From Paenibacillus helianthi (lineage in GTDB: Bacteria; Bacillota; Bacilli; Paenibacillales; Paenibacillaceae), in NCBI RefSeq assembly GCF_001909055.1, contig NZ_LVWI01000003.1, forward strand, positions 62,001-126,000: DNA of 64,000 bases, in the 5' to 3' direction. Each line of letters starts with the position of its first letter. Position 1 is the stretch's first letter. Positions 24,511 through 34,411 of the stretch are shown piece by piece. The position numbers and the translations under genes were made by a program. Under the pieces are notes generated by a model, which was not told the DNA's origin, did not search any database, and was given only the letters and a program-made list of their open reading frames with translations.

Positions 24511-27372
24511 GTGCTGCATGCTGTGATCTTGATTCCATTTCTGCTGGCTGTTCTGATCCCGCTCGTTAAGCGTATTCCGCATCTTCATGCAGGTTGGGCA
24601 GTGCTACCTGTTCCAACGCTTCTTTTTGCATATTTCCTGATGAAGGTGCCGGACATTCAAGCTGGGGAACCTACGGTTGCCACGGTATCCTGGATGCCTT
24701 CACTGGGAATGGATATTACCCTGGTGCTGGATGGACTGAGTCTGGTATTCGCCCTGTTGATCACAGGGATGGGGGCTCTCGTAGTTCTATATTCCATCTA
24801 TTATCTCGATAAGCGGATGGAATCGATCCGTAACTTCTATATGTATCTGCTTATGTTCATGGGAGCGATGCTTGGTGTAGTGTTGTCTGACAACCTGATG
24901 GTGCTCTACGGGTTCTGGGAGCTGACCAGTATTACTTCGTTTCTGCTGATTGCCTTCTGGCACCGCCGGGAAAGATCCCGCTATGGAGCACTCAAATCGA
25001 TGCTGATCACCGTGTTCGGCGGACTGGCGATGTTTGCAGGATTCAACCTGCTCTATGTGATGAGCGGAACCTACAGCATCCGTGAGATTATCGTGCAAGC
25101 CGGCCAGTTGTCTGCGGAACCGATGTTCCTTCCGGCCATGCTGCTGATCCTTTTGGGGGCCTTTACCAAATCGGCGCAATTTCCGTTTCACATCTGGCTT
25201 CCTGATGCGATGGAGGCGCCGACTCCGGTCAGTGCATATCTCCATTCGGCAACGATGGTCAAAGCCGGCCTGTATCTGGTTGCGCGGCTTACTCCTGTAT
25301 TTGCCGGAAACCTGGAATGGTTCTGGCTGGTCTCACTGGTCGGACTCGTTACTCTCTTGTATGGCTCGTTCAAAGCTATCAAGCAAACGGATCTGAAGGC
25401 CATGCTTGCCTTTTCTACCGTCAGTCAGCTGGGTTTGATCATGTGCTTGCTGGGACTGGGCTCTGCCGCAGCCTTTTTCTCCGGTACAGAGGAGTCAGTA
25501 TTCTATTCGATGGCCACAGCGGCAGCTGTCTTTCATCTGATCAACCATGCCGTGTTCAAGGGAACCCTGTTTATGGTGGTTGGGATTGTAGACCATGAGA
25601 CGAATACAAGGGATCTGCGTAAGCTGGGAGGCTTAATGTCCCTCATGCCGGTCACCTTTTCCGTGGCGCTCATTGGAGCCTTTTCCATGGCCGGGCTTCC
25701 GCCGTTCAGCGGCTTCCTGAGCAAGGAAATGTTCTTCACCGCCGTGATGGATATTCGTCAGCTGGATATTTGGAGTACACAGTCCTGGCTTGTGCTTATT
25801 CCCGTCATTGCCTGGATAGCGAGCGTATTTACCTTTGTGTACAGCATGATTCTGGTCTTCAAAACGTTCACCGGCAAGCTGCAGCCCGAGAAGCTGGATA
25901 AAGTGCCGCATGAAGCTCCGCGGGGGCTGTTGTTCTCCCCGGTACTGCTTGTTTCCCTGGCTGTCTTCTTTGCCTTCTTCCCGGACCTGCTGAGCTCATC
26001 CTTAATTGAACCGGCAGTAGCTTCGATTCAATACGGGCTGTTGCCGCCGGAGAAGAGTCTCCATGTCCCGATTCATTTCTGGCATGGCTGGACACCGGAA
26101 ATCTTCATGACTCTGGGTGTGATCGCTGCCGGTATGCTGTTGTATAGAGGCTATGGAAGATTGCGGATACTGGATCGTGAGTGGAGTGGAAGGGATTCGC
26201 TTAACCGCATGTATGATCTTGGACTTCGCGCCTTAGAAGGCGGGTCAGCCCGCATCACCAATCTGTATATGACTGGTAGCAACCGGAATTATCTGCTGTA
26301 TATCTTCGGGTTTTTCATTATTGCCCTCGGGAGTACATTGCTAGGAGCACAGGGGATCACCCTGGGAATGAAGGATTACGCTCCAATCTCCATATACGAA
26401 GTGGCAGTAGTTGCGGTCATGTTGGTTGCCGCCATCGCTGTCCTCTTTGCCAAGTCGAGAGTCAATGCCATTCTATTCACAGGTGCAGTGGGCTACATGG
26501 TAACCTTGCTGTTTGTGATCTTCCGTGCTCCAGATCTTGCCTTGACACAAATGATTGTGGAGACGGTGTCGGTGATCCTGTTCCTGCTGTGTTTCAAATA
26601 TTTGCCGAAGCTGAAGCAGGAGAAGGAGAAAGAGAAAGCTTCCTTCAAATGGCTGAATCTTATCCTCGCTGCAGGTGTCGGACTGACGATGACACTGGTC
26701 GCACTGGCGGCGATGGGCAGCAGCCCATTTGCTCCGATCTCGGAATTTTTCCTGAACGAAAGCTATTCCCTGGCCGGGGGCAAAAATGTAGTGAATGTTA
26801 TCCTGGTAGATTTCAGAGGTTTCGATACCTTGTTCGAAATTATGGTTCTTGGCGTGGCGTCCCTTGGAATTTATGGACTGGTTAATCTGAGAATGGAGCC
26901 AGGGGCTATACAGGTGAAGAAAAGTAAACCGGCAGCCTATTGGTTTCCGCTGCGCAGCAATGATGTGATTCTGCGTACGATGTCCAAGGGAATTGTATTA
27001 ATCATTCTTACCTTCTCGCTGTATTTATTCTTTGCCGGACATAATCATCCGGGCGGCGGCTTCATTGGTGCCCTGATGACGTCTGCCGGCTTGATTCTGA
27101 TGGCGATTTCACTGGGAATTGAACCCGTCCGCAAATTTCTTCCGGTCAATTACCGTATTCTCACAGCGGTGGGGCTGCTGATTGCTATACTAACAGCGGC
27201 TGGTTCCTTTGCTTTTGGAGCGCCATTCCTGAGCCATTCCTTTGGCCATTTTGATCTGCCGCTGCTAGGGGATACAGAGCTTGCGACAGCCGTTCTGTTC
27301 GATCTCGGAGTCTATCTGGCGGTCGTCGGCGTGACGATGAACATTATCTTTACCATAGGAGGGGATGAGTGA
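24511..27372 (+). CDS. mrpA: Mrp Na+/H+ antiporter subunit A fused to subunit B
   Basis: The 953-residue membrane protein carries the MrpA (NuoL-like) proton-translocating region with SATMVKAGLYLVARLTP and MLAFSTVSQLGLI, then a hydrophobic C-terminal extension. The last 140 or so residues (FAGHNHPGGGFIGALMTSAG onward) match MrpB, which is a separate gene in Bacillus. This is therefore an MrpA-MrpB fusion. The GTG start has GGGGGAG 10 bases before it. The complex exports Na+ in exchange for protons and supports alkali and salt tolerance. Confidence 0.9.
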   Translation: MLHAVILIPFLLAVLIPLVKRIPHLHAGWAVLPVPTLLFAYFLMKVPDIQAGEPTVATVSWMPSLGMDITLVLDGLSLVFALLITGMGALVVLYSIYYLDKRMESIRNFYMYLLMFMGAMLGVVLSDNLMVLYGFWELTSITSFLLIAFWHRRERSRYGALKSMLITVFGGLAMFAGFNLLYVMSGTYSIREIIVQAGQLSAEPMFLPAMLLILLGAFTKSAQFPFHIWLPDAMEAPTPVSAYLHSATMVKAGLYLVARLTPVFAGNLEWFWLVSLVGLVTLLYGSFKAIKQTDLKAMLAFSTVSQLGLIMCLLGLGSAAAFFSGTEESVFYSMATAAAVFHLINHAVFKGTLFMVVGIVDHETNTRDLRKLGGLMSLMPVTFSVALIGAFSMAGLPPFSGFLSKEMFFTAVMDIRQLDIWSTQSWLVLIPVIAWIASVFTFVYSMILVFKTFTGKLQPEKLDKVPHEAPRGLLFSPVLLVSLAVFFAFFPDLLSSSLIEPAVASIQYGLLPPEKSLHVPIHFWHGWTPEIFMTLGVIAAGMLLYRGYGRLRILDREWSGRDSLNRMYDLGLRALEGGSARITNLYMTGSNRNYLLYIFGFFIIALGSTLLGAQGITLGMKDYAPISIYEVAVVAVMLVAAIAVLFAKSRVNAILFTGAVGYMVTLLFVIFRAPDLALTQMIVETVSVILFLLCFKYLPKLKQEKEKEKASFKWLNLILAAGVGLTMTLVALAAMGSSPFAPISEFFLNESYSLAGGKNVVNVILVDFRGFDTLFEIMVLGVASLGIYGLVNLRMEPGAIQVKKSKPAAYWFPLRSNDVILRTMSKGIVLIILTFSLYLFFAGHNHPGGGFIGALMTSAGLILMAISLGIEPVRKFLPVNYRILTAVGLLIAILTAAGSFAFGAPFLSHSFGHFDLPLLGDTELATAVLFDLGVYLAVVGVTMNIIFTIGGDE

Positions 27373-27373
27373 A

Positions 27374-27709
27374 ATGGAATGGATGATGGCTGTAGCGGTT
27401 GGTATTTTATTTACGGTCGGTGTGTATTTGATTTTATCCAAAACCCTGCTGCGGATTGTACTCGGTACTTCCTTGCTTACTCATGGCGTCCATCTGCTTC
27501 TTCTGACTATGGCTGGACTAAAAAAAGGGGCAGCACCCGTACTGGGTAACGAGGCGGAAGCCTATGCAGATCCATTGCCGCAGGCGCTGATTCTGACATC
27601 CATCGTGATCAGCTTCGGTGTAACAGCCTTCTTCTTTGTGCTTGCCTACCGTGCTTATCAGGCACACGGGACGGATGACATGGATTCTGTCCGGGAGGAG
27701 GAACAATGA
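27374..27709 (+). CDS. mrpC: Mrp antiporter subunit C
   Basis: A 111-residue NuoK-like membrane protein with three hydrophobic segments; GVYLILSKTLLRIVLGTSLL and LPQALILTSIVISFGVTAF are typical of MrpC. The ATG at 27374 is chosen because AGGAGGGG lies 9 bases before it; the ATG at 27365 is adjacent to that site. Its stop overlaps the mrpD start (ATGA). Confidence 0.9.
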   Translation: MEWMMAVAVGILFTVGVYLILSKTLLRIVLGTSLLTHGVHLLLLTMAGLKKGAAPVLGNEAEAYADPLPQALILTSIVISFGVTAFFFVLAYRAYQAHGTDDMDSVREEEQ

Positions 27710-29181
27710 ATAATCTCTTGGTTCTGCCGATTCTTATTCCCTTGTGCACCGCTGTTATTCTGATGTTTCTGAAAGAACAGGTGCTGCTGCAGCGGTTCAT
27801 AAGCATATTCAGCGGCATTCTGAATCTCGTTCTATCCTGTGTACTGGTTTCCCGTATCCACGAGAAGGGGATACAGACTTTACATATGGGCGGCTGGGCT
27901 CCGCCTTATGGCATTGTCCTGGTGGGAGATATGTTTGCAGCGCTGTTAGTACTCACGGCTTCAGCCGTGAGTCTGGGGATTCTGCTCTATTCTTTCACCA
28001 GCATTGGTCCGGAGCGGGAAAGGTTCTATTACTATTCATTCTTCCATTTTCTGCTCGTAGGTGTATACGGTTCATTCCTGACAGGTGACATCTTCAATTT
28101 GTTCGTCTTTTTTGAAGTCATGCTGATCTCGTCTTACGCGATGATCTCCCTGGGCGGAACGAAACATCAGCTTCGGGAAACCGCAAAATATCTCTTGGTC
28201 AACATTGTCTCTTCAACCCTCTTTGTAGCGGCTGTCGCCTATCTGTATGCGGCAGTGGGTACACTGAACATGGCCCAGTTGTCCCAGCGCATAGCTGAGA
28301 CCGGACAAAGCGGTGTTCTGAATGTGATCGCTGTGCTGTTCCTGACCGTTTTCGCTCTGAAGGCCGGGCTGTTCCTTTTTTTCTGGCTCCCCGGCGCTTA
28401 CAGTGCGCCGCCTGCCGCGGTCCGTGCCTTATTTGGAGCACTTTTGACCAAAGTGGGGCTGTACGCGATTATTCGGACGTTTACGCTTATTTTTACTGGT
28501 GATCCTCATTTTACGAACGGCTGGATCGCCTGGATGGCGGCGGCTACCATGATTCTGGGCGCAATGGGTGCTGTCGCCTATAATGATATCCCTCGCATCC
28601 TGAATTATAACGTCATTATCAGTGTGGGTTTTATTGCCTTCGGCTTATCCGCGGGAACACCGGATGCGCTCGATGGAACGGTCTATTATCTGCTGCATGA
28701 TATGCTGGGCAAGGGTCTCATGTTCATTCTGGGAGGGTTGATCATTGCCGCTGCGGGCACGGATCGGTTATCTAGCATGGGGGGGCTGATCAAACGTTAT
28801 CCTTTGCTGGGCTGGAGTTTTTTCGCGCTGGCACTAACGCTTGCCGGCATCCCGCCCTTCAGCGGCTTTCCCGGCAAAGTGCTGATCATCCGGGGAGGAC
28901 TGGATTCGGGTATGCTGACGTTATCTCTTATCGGGCTAGGCTCCAGTCTGCTTGTGCTGTACTCACTGATCAAAGTATTCAGGCTGGCCTTCTGGGGTAA
29001 TCCACCGGACAGGGAACTGCCCAAAGTAAATCTAAAAGGCGGAACGGCGGTAGCAGCCGGACTCTTCGTTCTGGTCATCGTTATGGGCCTTGGAGCGGAA
29101 TGGGTGAATACGTATGTATCTCAGGCAGGGGAAGTGCTTGGTTCCCCCCGGCTCTATATTGAAGCTGTATTGAAGGAGTAG
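27706..29181 (+). CDS. mrpD: Mrp antiporter subunit D
   Basis: A 491-residue NuoN/NuoM-like proton-translocating membrane subunit with about 14 hydrophobic segments. FVFFEVMLISSYAMISLGG and KAGLFLFFWLPGAYSAPP carry the conserved glutamate and lysine of this family. It overlaps mrpC by an ATGA and follows GGAGGAGG. It works inside the Mrp complex with MrpA. Confidence 0.9.
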   Translation: MNNLLVLPILIPLCTAVILMFLKEQVLLQRFISIFSGILNLVLSCVLVSRIHEKGIQTLHMGGWAPPYGIVLVGDMFAALLVLTASAVSLGILLYSFTSIGPERERFYYYSFFHFLLVGVYGSFLTGDIFNLFVFFEVMLISSYAMISLGGTKHQLRETAKYLLVNIVSSTLFVAAVAYLYAAVGTLNMAQLSQRIAETGQSGVLNVIAVLFLTVFALKAGLFLFFWLPGAYSAPPAAVRALFGALLTKVGLYAIIRTFTLIFTGDPHFTNGWIAWMAAATMILGAMGAVAYNDIPRILNYNVIISVGFIAFGLSAGTPDALDGTVYYLLHDMLGKGLMFILGGLIIAAAGTDRLSSMGGLIKRYPLLGWSFFALALTLAGIPPFSGFPGKVLIIRGGLDSGMLTLSLIGLGSSLLVLYSLIKVFRLAFWGNPPDRELPKVNLKGGTAVAAGLFVLVIVMGLGAEWVNTYVSQAGEVLGSPRLYIEAVLKE

Positions 29182-29187
29182 ATGAAG

Positions 29188-29667
29188 ATGGCTGTTCAAA
29201 TCTTATTAAACCTGATAACTGCGTTTCTGTGGATGATGCTGATCGGCGACGGCTCAGGCTCAAGTTTTGTCATTGGCTATCTGCTGGGGTGCGGACTTCT
29301 GATGGTATTGCACAATTTCCTGCCCAAACCGCTCTATTTGAAACGCGTGTGGTCCATTATGAAGCTGCTGGCGCTGTTCCTGCGGGAACTGGTGTTATCC
29401 AGCTTCGCGGTCATCCGGCAAATTCTCCGGCCCAGACTGACAATCCGCCCGGGGATCTTCGCTTATGAAACCGCACTGAGCTCTGACTTTGAGGTTACGC
29501 TGCTGTCCTGCCTCATTTGTCTGACACCAGGGACGCTTACACTAGAAGTCTCGGGCAGCGGCCAGACCCTCTACATTCATGCCATGGATATTGAAGATGC
29601 CGGCCAGCTCTCCCGCCAGATCCAGGGAACCTTTGAAAAAGCGATTATGGAGGTGACCCGGCTATGA
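29188..29667 (+). CDS. mrpE: Mrp antiporter subunit E
   Basis: About 159 residues, two N-terminal hydrophobic segments and a cytoplasmic tail. SCLICLTPGTLTLEV is the diagnostic MrpE motif. GGAG favours the ATG at 29188 over the one at 29182. It overlaps the mrpF start by an ATGA. Confidence 0.9.
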   Translation: MAVQILLNLITAFLWMMLIGDGSGSSFVIGYLLGCGLLMVLHNFLPKPLYLKRVWSIMKLLALFLRELVLSSFAVIRQILRPRLTIRPGIFAYETALSSDFEVTLLSCLICLTPGTLTLEVSGSGQTLYIHAMDIEDAGQLSRQIQGTFEKAIMEVTRL

Positions 29668-29957
29668 TTTCTGTCCTGCTTCAACTTGCGCTGATTATTC
29701 TGGCATTAGCTATGCTGGCCTGCCTGTACCGGCTGGTTCAGGGACCGACCCGGTCAGACCGGATTGCTGCCCTTGATACCATCGGTATTCATCTGCTGGC
29801 CGTGATTGCGGTGCTGAGCATACAGCAGAAGACTGAGGATTATATTGAAATTGTCCTTGTGATTGGGATTCTGACCTTTATCGGAACAACCGCATTAGCA
29901 AGATATATTGAAAGAGATGCGGTTATTGAGCAGGGGGGTGATGAGCTTGATCGGTGA
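29664..29957 (+). CDS. mrpF: Mrp antiporter subunit F
   Basis: A 97-residue protein with three hydrophobic helices and the conserved RLVQGPTRSDRIAALDTIG motif of MrpF. GGAGGTGA lies just upstream inside mrpE. It is a small structural subunit of the antiporter. Confidence 0.9.
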   Translation: MISVLLQLALIILALAMLACLYRLVQGPTRSDRIAALDTIGIHLLAVIAVLSIQQKTEDYIEIVLVIGILTFIGTTALARYIERDAVIEQGGDELDR

Positions 29958-30318
29958 GCTGCTGATTGGGGTTTTGGTGCTAATGGGTGCAGTGTTTTGC
30001 GGGCTTGGCGCGTTTGGGCTGGTCCGGCTGCCGGATGTCTACTTACGGTCCCATGCCGCGACCAAAAGTGCTACGCTGGGCGTATTGTGTGTGCTGACAG
30101 GAGCCTTTCTATTTTTTTTCTTCTATATAAATATAGTCAGTATTAAGCTGCTGCTGGCGATTGTGTTTGTCTTCATCACCTCCCCGGTTGCCGGTCATCT
30201 GAATGGCCGGGCGGCTTACCGCTCCGGTGTGCCTTTATGGAAGGGAAGCGTGCAGGATGACCTGAAGCCGGTATTGGAGAAGAACGGGACGAATCAGTCC
30301 GGTTCTAAGAATGAATAA
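29941..30318 (+). CDS. mrpG: Mrp antiporter subunit G
   Basis: About 126 residues with three hydrophobic segments; GAFGLVRLPDVYLRSHAATKSATLG is the MrpG signature region (quoted motif core RLPDVYLRSHAATKS). The start is uncertain: ATG 29941 directly follows GGGGGG, and an in-frame TTG at 29947 has better spacing. It overlaps the end of mrpF and closes the operon. Confidence 0.85.
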   Translation: MSLIGELLIGVLVLMGAVFCGLGAFGLVRLPDVYLRSHAATKSATLGVLCVLTGAFLFFFFYINIVSIKLLLAIVFVFITSPVAGHLNGRAAYRSGVPLWKGSVQDDLKPVLEKNGTNQSGSKNE

Positions 30319-30394
30319 GTGTATCCGATAGATGTACTGAAGTATAATCTAAGAAACTTGGTGTGGGTTCGAAAATTGTAAAATGGGGTGCCGT

Positions 30395-31630
30395 ATGAAT
30401 CACTTCGATGAAACATTTATCCAGGTCCTGATCCTGCTTGCTATATCCATCGGCGTTATTGCGGTTGCAAAAAAGGTCAATCAACCATACTCTATTGCAC
30501 TGGTCATGGTAGGACTTTTTCTGGGGTTGGTTCGTGTCCCAGTACTGGAGGATGCAGAAGTTTTTATTACACAATCTCACGTGTTTCAGGCAATTATTAT
30601 CTCATTATTCCTTCCTATTCTCCTGGGAGACGCAACCCTCAAGCTGCCTTTTTCCCATCTGATGGATCAGCGTAAGCCGGTGCTGGCTTTGGCTTTTGGC
30701 GGAACCTTGTTGTCTTTTCTCATTATCGGCTTGTCGGTATATTGGGGTTTGGGACTTCCGCTGATTGTGTCCTTTACCTTTGCAGCGTTGATGAGCGCAA
30801 CGGATCCCATCAGCGTGATTTCGATCTTCAAATCACTGGGCGTCCCCAAGAATATTGTGACCATCATCGAAGGGGAATCGCTGTTTAACGACGGTATTGC
30901 GGTTGTGCTGTTCCAGATTTCATCCGTATACCTGCTGTCTTACATGGAGATGGGCTGGGCGGGAATCGGCAGCGGAATATTGCTCTTTCTGAAGTTTGCA
31001 CTGGGGGGCATTCTGATCGGTGCCATTATGGGCTATATATTTTCCCAGCTGATCCGCCTGTATGATGACTTTCCGCTGGAGATTGGCTTTTCCATGCTGC
31101 TGTTCTTTGGGAGCTATTTCATTTCAGAGCATTTTGAGGTCTCGGGTGTTATTGCTGTAGCGGTAAGCGGGCTGATCTTTGGCAATTATGGAGCACGGGT
31201 CGGCATGTCAGAGACTACGAAGACGAACATTAATTCCTTTTGGGATGTGATCACCCTCGTAGCGAATTCCCTGATCTTCCTGATGATTGGCCTGGAAATT
31301 AAGAATATTAACTTCTCCGATAAGTGGGGGCTTATTCTCGCTGCGATTGTGATCGTACTGCTGGGTAGAACGATAGCGCTCTACACAAGCCTTGCTGCTC
31401 TTAGAAACTTCCCGGGTTCCTGGAAAAGTGTGTTGAATTGGGGCGGCTTGAAGGGAAGCTTGTCCATTGCACTTGCCCTGAGTCTGCCTATGTCCTTTGA
31501 AGGAAGGCAGGATATATTGGTACTGACGTTCAGTGTTGTGCTGTTCTCATTACTGGTCCAAGGACTGTCGATCAAGCCGCTGGTGAAAAAACTTGGATTA
31601 ACCCAGGACGTACATCCCACACAAAAATAG
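30395..31630 (+). CDS. CPA1-family cation:proton antiporter
   Basis: A 412-residue membrane protein with about 12 hydrophobic segments. ATDPISVISIFKSLGVPK and EGESLFNDGIAVVLFQ contain the conserved aspartates of CPA1 Na+/H+ exchangers. ATG 30395 with GGGGTG 6 bases before it is preferred to the in-frame ATG at 30383. It lies 76 bp after mrpG. A second sodium/proton antiporter next to Mrp suggests a local ion- and pH-homeostasis cluster. Confidence 0.85.
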   Translation: MNHFDETFIQVLILLAISIGVIAVAKKVNQPYSIALVMVGLFLGLVRVPVLEDAEVFITQSHVFQAIIISLFLPILLGDATLKLPFSHLMDQRKPVLALAFGGTLLSFLIIGLSVYWGLGLPLIVSFTFAALMSATDPISVISIFKSLGVPKNIVTIIEGESLFNDGIAVVLFQISSVYLLSYMEMGWAGIGSGILLFLKFALGGILIGAIMGYIFSQLIRLYDDFPLEIGFSMLLFFGSYFISEHFEVSGVIAVAVSGLIFGNYGARVGMSETTKTNINSFWDVITLVANSLIFLMIGLEIKNINFSDKWGLILAAIVIVLLGRTIALYTSLAALRNFPGSWKSVLNWGGLKGSLSIALALSLPMSFEGRQDILVLTFSVVLFSLLVQGLSIKPLVKKLGLTQDVHPTQK

Positions 31631-31741
31631 GTTGATAACCTAAGTACTTTGTGATTTAATGCAGTAGTGGTATTGATACAGTTGTCGGAGAAGTCCATGT
31701 GGTTAGAAAAATGAGAGATCCATGTACCGGGGTGGTTCGGT

Positions 31742-32449
31742 TTGATCAGACTATCTGTAGTCGCAGCACTATATAATAAAGAGAACAGTATCCGTCAGCT
31801 CTATGACAGCATCAAGAATGCAATGGAGAGCCGGACAGAAAGCTATGAGATTGTGTTCGTCAACGACGGCAGCAGGGACCGCAGTGTTGGCATTCTGGAT
31901 GAGATCGCCCGGTCCGATTCAGCGGTGAAGGTCATCCATTTCGAGAAAAATTGCGGCCAGACGGCAGCGATCTGGGCGGGAATGAAAGCCTCCGGCGGAG
32001 AGCTTATCGCTCTGCTTGATGCGGATATGCAGACTGATCCCAGGGACATTTTCAGGCTGATGCCCTTCATTGAACGGGTGGATTTCGTGAATGGCAAGCG
32101 GATGGACCGTAAAGCCCCGCTGCTCCGAAGGACGCTGCTAAGACTCATCAACGGGATAAGGAATTTTCTCACCGGTGATAGCCTGTATGATGCGCAGTGC
32201 CCCATGAAGCTGATGAGACGTGAAGTGGCGGAGAGCTTCCATTTATACAGCGGGATGCACCGGTATTTGCCGACGCTCGCGAAGATGAACGGCTTTTCCG
32301 TGATTGAGGTGTCGGTGAGCCATCAGGGGGGAAGGGACGGAGGTTATCGTTACGGTGCTTTCAACCGAATCTTTGTAGGCTTCATGGACGCGGTTGTTAT
32401 CGGCAGATTGCAGAAGAGGGTTATCCACTACCGCATCAAAGGGGATTAA
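31742..32449 (+). CDS. Family 2 glycosyltransferase (DPM1/GtrB-like)
   Basis: A 235-residue protein with LSVVAALYNKENSIRQLYDS and FVNDGSRDRS at the N-terminus and the DxD motif in LIALLDADMQTDP. It resembles polyprenyl-phosphate sugar transferases but lacks the C-terminal membrane helices of GtrB. TTG start with GGGGTGG upstream. It precedes the LTA synthase gene by 28 bp and may glycosylate a teichoic acid or supply a lipid-linked sugar. Confidence 0.8.
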   Translation: MIRLSVVAALYNKENSIRQLYDSIKNAMESRTESYEIVFVNDGSRDRSVGILDEIARSDSAVKVIHFEKNCGQTAAIWAGMKASGGELIALLDADMQTDPRDIFRLMPFIERVDFVNGKRMDRKAPLLRRTLLRLINGIRNFLTGDSLYDAQCPMKLMRREVAESFHLYSGMHRYLPTLAKMNGFSVIEVSVSHQGGRDGGYRYGAFNRIFVGFMDAVVIGRLQKRVIHYRIKGD

Positions 32450-32477
32450 TTTTTTGTGAAAGGAAATGAATTGTTTC

Positions 32478-34346
32478 ATGAAGAAATCATTGAATAGCAT
32501 TTTAAATCGGCCGATTCTCTTGTTCAGCTTCGTGCTTCTGCTCAAAAGTGCCGTGGCCTGGTTTGTCGTGTTCAGCGACGGTCCGAACTGGAGTATGGTC
32601 ATTACCGAAATTCCTTTTTTCATTATTGTGTTCAGTCTGATTGAATGGCTGTCTTCCAAACGGAAGATCTTGTATTATATGATAGCCAATTTGTTCATTA
32701 CGGTTATTTATTTTTCCGTCCTGATGTATTACAAGTATTATGGCGTGATTGCCACCTACCATGCTCTGCAGCAAGCGGATAAGGTTACCAAGGTCGGAGA
32801 GAGCACGTATTCTCTGATCACCCCGTATTATCTGTTTATCTTTGTGGACATTGTCTTCTTCCTGCTCTTTATGTTCCGTCCCAAATATATTGCCAAGTGG
32901 AAGGAAAGAGGCACATACCGGATCAGCCGTCCTGTTCTGCTTGGTGCGACCGCCGTTTCTCTCGCGTTGTGCTTCTTCAATATCTGGCCCAACCACGCAA
33001 GCATGAACGAGATCAAAAAAGCGGAAAGCATGGGAATCCTGAATTATGAGGTGTATACGCTGTTTGCGGACAGCGCAGAGAAGGAAACGCTTATTGACAG
33101 CAAGGAGATTACCCAGCAGGCGGTGGATACCATTAAGGGTACTGAAACACCGCAGTCACCGAAGTACCTGGGAGCCGATAAGGGCAAAAATCTGATCGTA
33201 GTCCAGATGGAATCGTTCCAGAACTTTCTGATCGGACTGACCATTGACGGTCAGGAGATTACGCCGAACATCAACAAGCTGGCGCACAGCAATACGTACT
33301 TCAACAATTTCTACACCAATGCGGGTCAGGGTACAACTTCGGATGCCGAGTTCGTGGTGAACTCCTCATTTTATGTGCCGAAGAACGAACCTGCAACATC
33401 ATCGCCCTATATGAAAAAATCCGTGCCCAGCCTGCCGAAGCTACTGAGTGCGAACGGTTATTTTACGACTACTTTCCATACGAACAGTGTGGAATTCTGG
33501 AACCGCAAAGACTTGTACAAAGCGATAGGCTTTGATAAATATTATGACCAGTCATTCTTTGGGGATGATGACCATATCGCGTTCGGGTCTTCGGATGAGG
33601 TGCTTTTCGCCAAAACGGTACCTGAGCTGGCTGTACTTGATGCCAAGGATCAGCCGTTCTATGCAATGGTCATTTCCATGAGTGCACATCATCCTTTCCG
33701 GCTTCCTGAGGAAAAGTTCAAGATGAAGCTGCCGGAACGTTATCAGGGGACGCTGCTGGGTGACTATATTCAGGCTCAGAATTATGCGGACTATGCGATG
33801 GGGCAATTTCTGGAGGAACTAAAGACCAGCGGACTGTGGGATGACAGCCTGATTGTATTCTACGGGGATCACCAGGGTGTGCCGATGTATACGCTTGGCA
33901 ATGATGAGAAGGATCTGTTGAAAGAAATGATCGGACATGAATACGGTTATACGGATATGTTCAATATTCCGTTCATCGTTCACTCGCCAAGCGGCTCACT
34001 GCCTCCGGTCATTGACCGGACAGGCGGACAGATTGACATCCTGCCAACAGTGTCCAATTTGCTGGGAGTGCCGCTGCAGAACCAGCTGCATTTCGGTGAG
34101 GATCTGCTGAACTCCACGTCCAACCTGATCCCGTTCCGGCATTTCCTGCCTACAGGTTCCTTCGTGAATAACACGAGCATCTATCTGACGGGGAATGATT
34201 ACGAGGATGGAAGCAACTACAGTCTAAATGATAATTCGGTGACCCAAGGCGGCTCCACAGAAGCGCAGTTCGAAGCTGCGGAGCGGCTGCTGAACATGTC
34301 GAACAGCTATTTGATGCAGCTTCCAGACCGGCCGGATCAGCAGTAA
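32478..34346 (+). CDS. Lipoteichoic acid synthase family sulfatase-fold protein
   Basis: About 622 residues with roughly five N-terminal membrane helices (to about residue 190) and a large extracellular sulfatase-fold domain. The catalytic threonine is in NAGQGTTSDAEF, a metal-binding glutamate in VVQMESFQ, and the metal-binding YGDHQG near the C-terminus. LtaS polymerises glycerol phosphate from phosphatidylglycerol onto a glycolipid anchor. The start (ATG 32478 or 32466) is uncertain because the AAAGGA site is badly spaced for both. Confidence 0.85.
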   Translation: MKKSLNSILNRPILLFSFVLLLKSAVAWFVVFSDGPNWSMVITEIPFFIIVFSLIEWLSSKRKILYYMIANLFITVIYFSVLMYYKYYGVIATYHALQQADKVTKVGESTYSLITPYYLFIFVDIVFFLLFMFRPKYIAKWKERGTYRISRPVLLGATAVSLALCFFNIWPNHASMNEIKKAESMGILNYEVYTLFADSAEKETLIDSKEITQQAVDTIKGTETPQSPKYLGADKGKNLIVVQMESFQNFLIGLTIDGQEITPNINKLAHSNTYFNNFYTNAGQGTTSDAEFVVNSSFYVPKNEPATSSPYMKKSVPSLPKLLSANGYFTTTFHTNSVEFWNRKDLYKAIGFDKYYDQSFFGDDDHIAFGSSDEVLFAKTVPELAVLDAKDQPFYAMVISMSAHHPFRLPEEKFKMKLPERYQGTLLGDYIQAQNYADYAMGQFLEELKTSGLWDDSLIVFYGDHQGVPMYTLGNDEKDLLKEMIGHEYGYTDMFNIPFIVHSPSGSLPPVIDRTGGQIDILPTVSNLLGVPLQNQLHFGEDLLNSTSNLIPFRHFLPTGSFVNNTSIYLTGNDYEDGSNYSLNDNSVTQGGSTEAQFEAAERLLNMSNSYLMQLPDRPDQQ

Positions 34347-34351
34347 CCCGG

Positions 34352-34392
34352 AACAGTAAGTATAGGGCTTGCCCTGTACTTGCTGTTTTTTT
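34352..34392 (+). terminator. Terminator after the LTA synthase gene
   Basis: AACAGTAAGTA-AGGGC pairs with GCCCT-TACTTGCTGTT and ends in TTTTTTT. Confidence 0.8.
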
Positions 34393-34411
34393 GTGCTAAA
34401 AATATAGGTTA

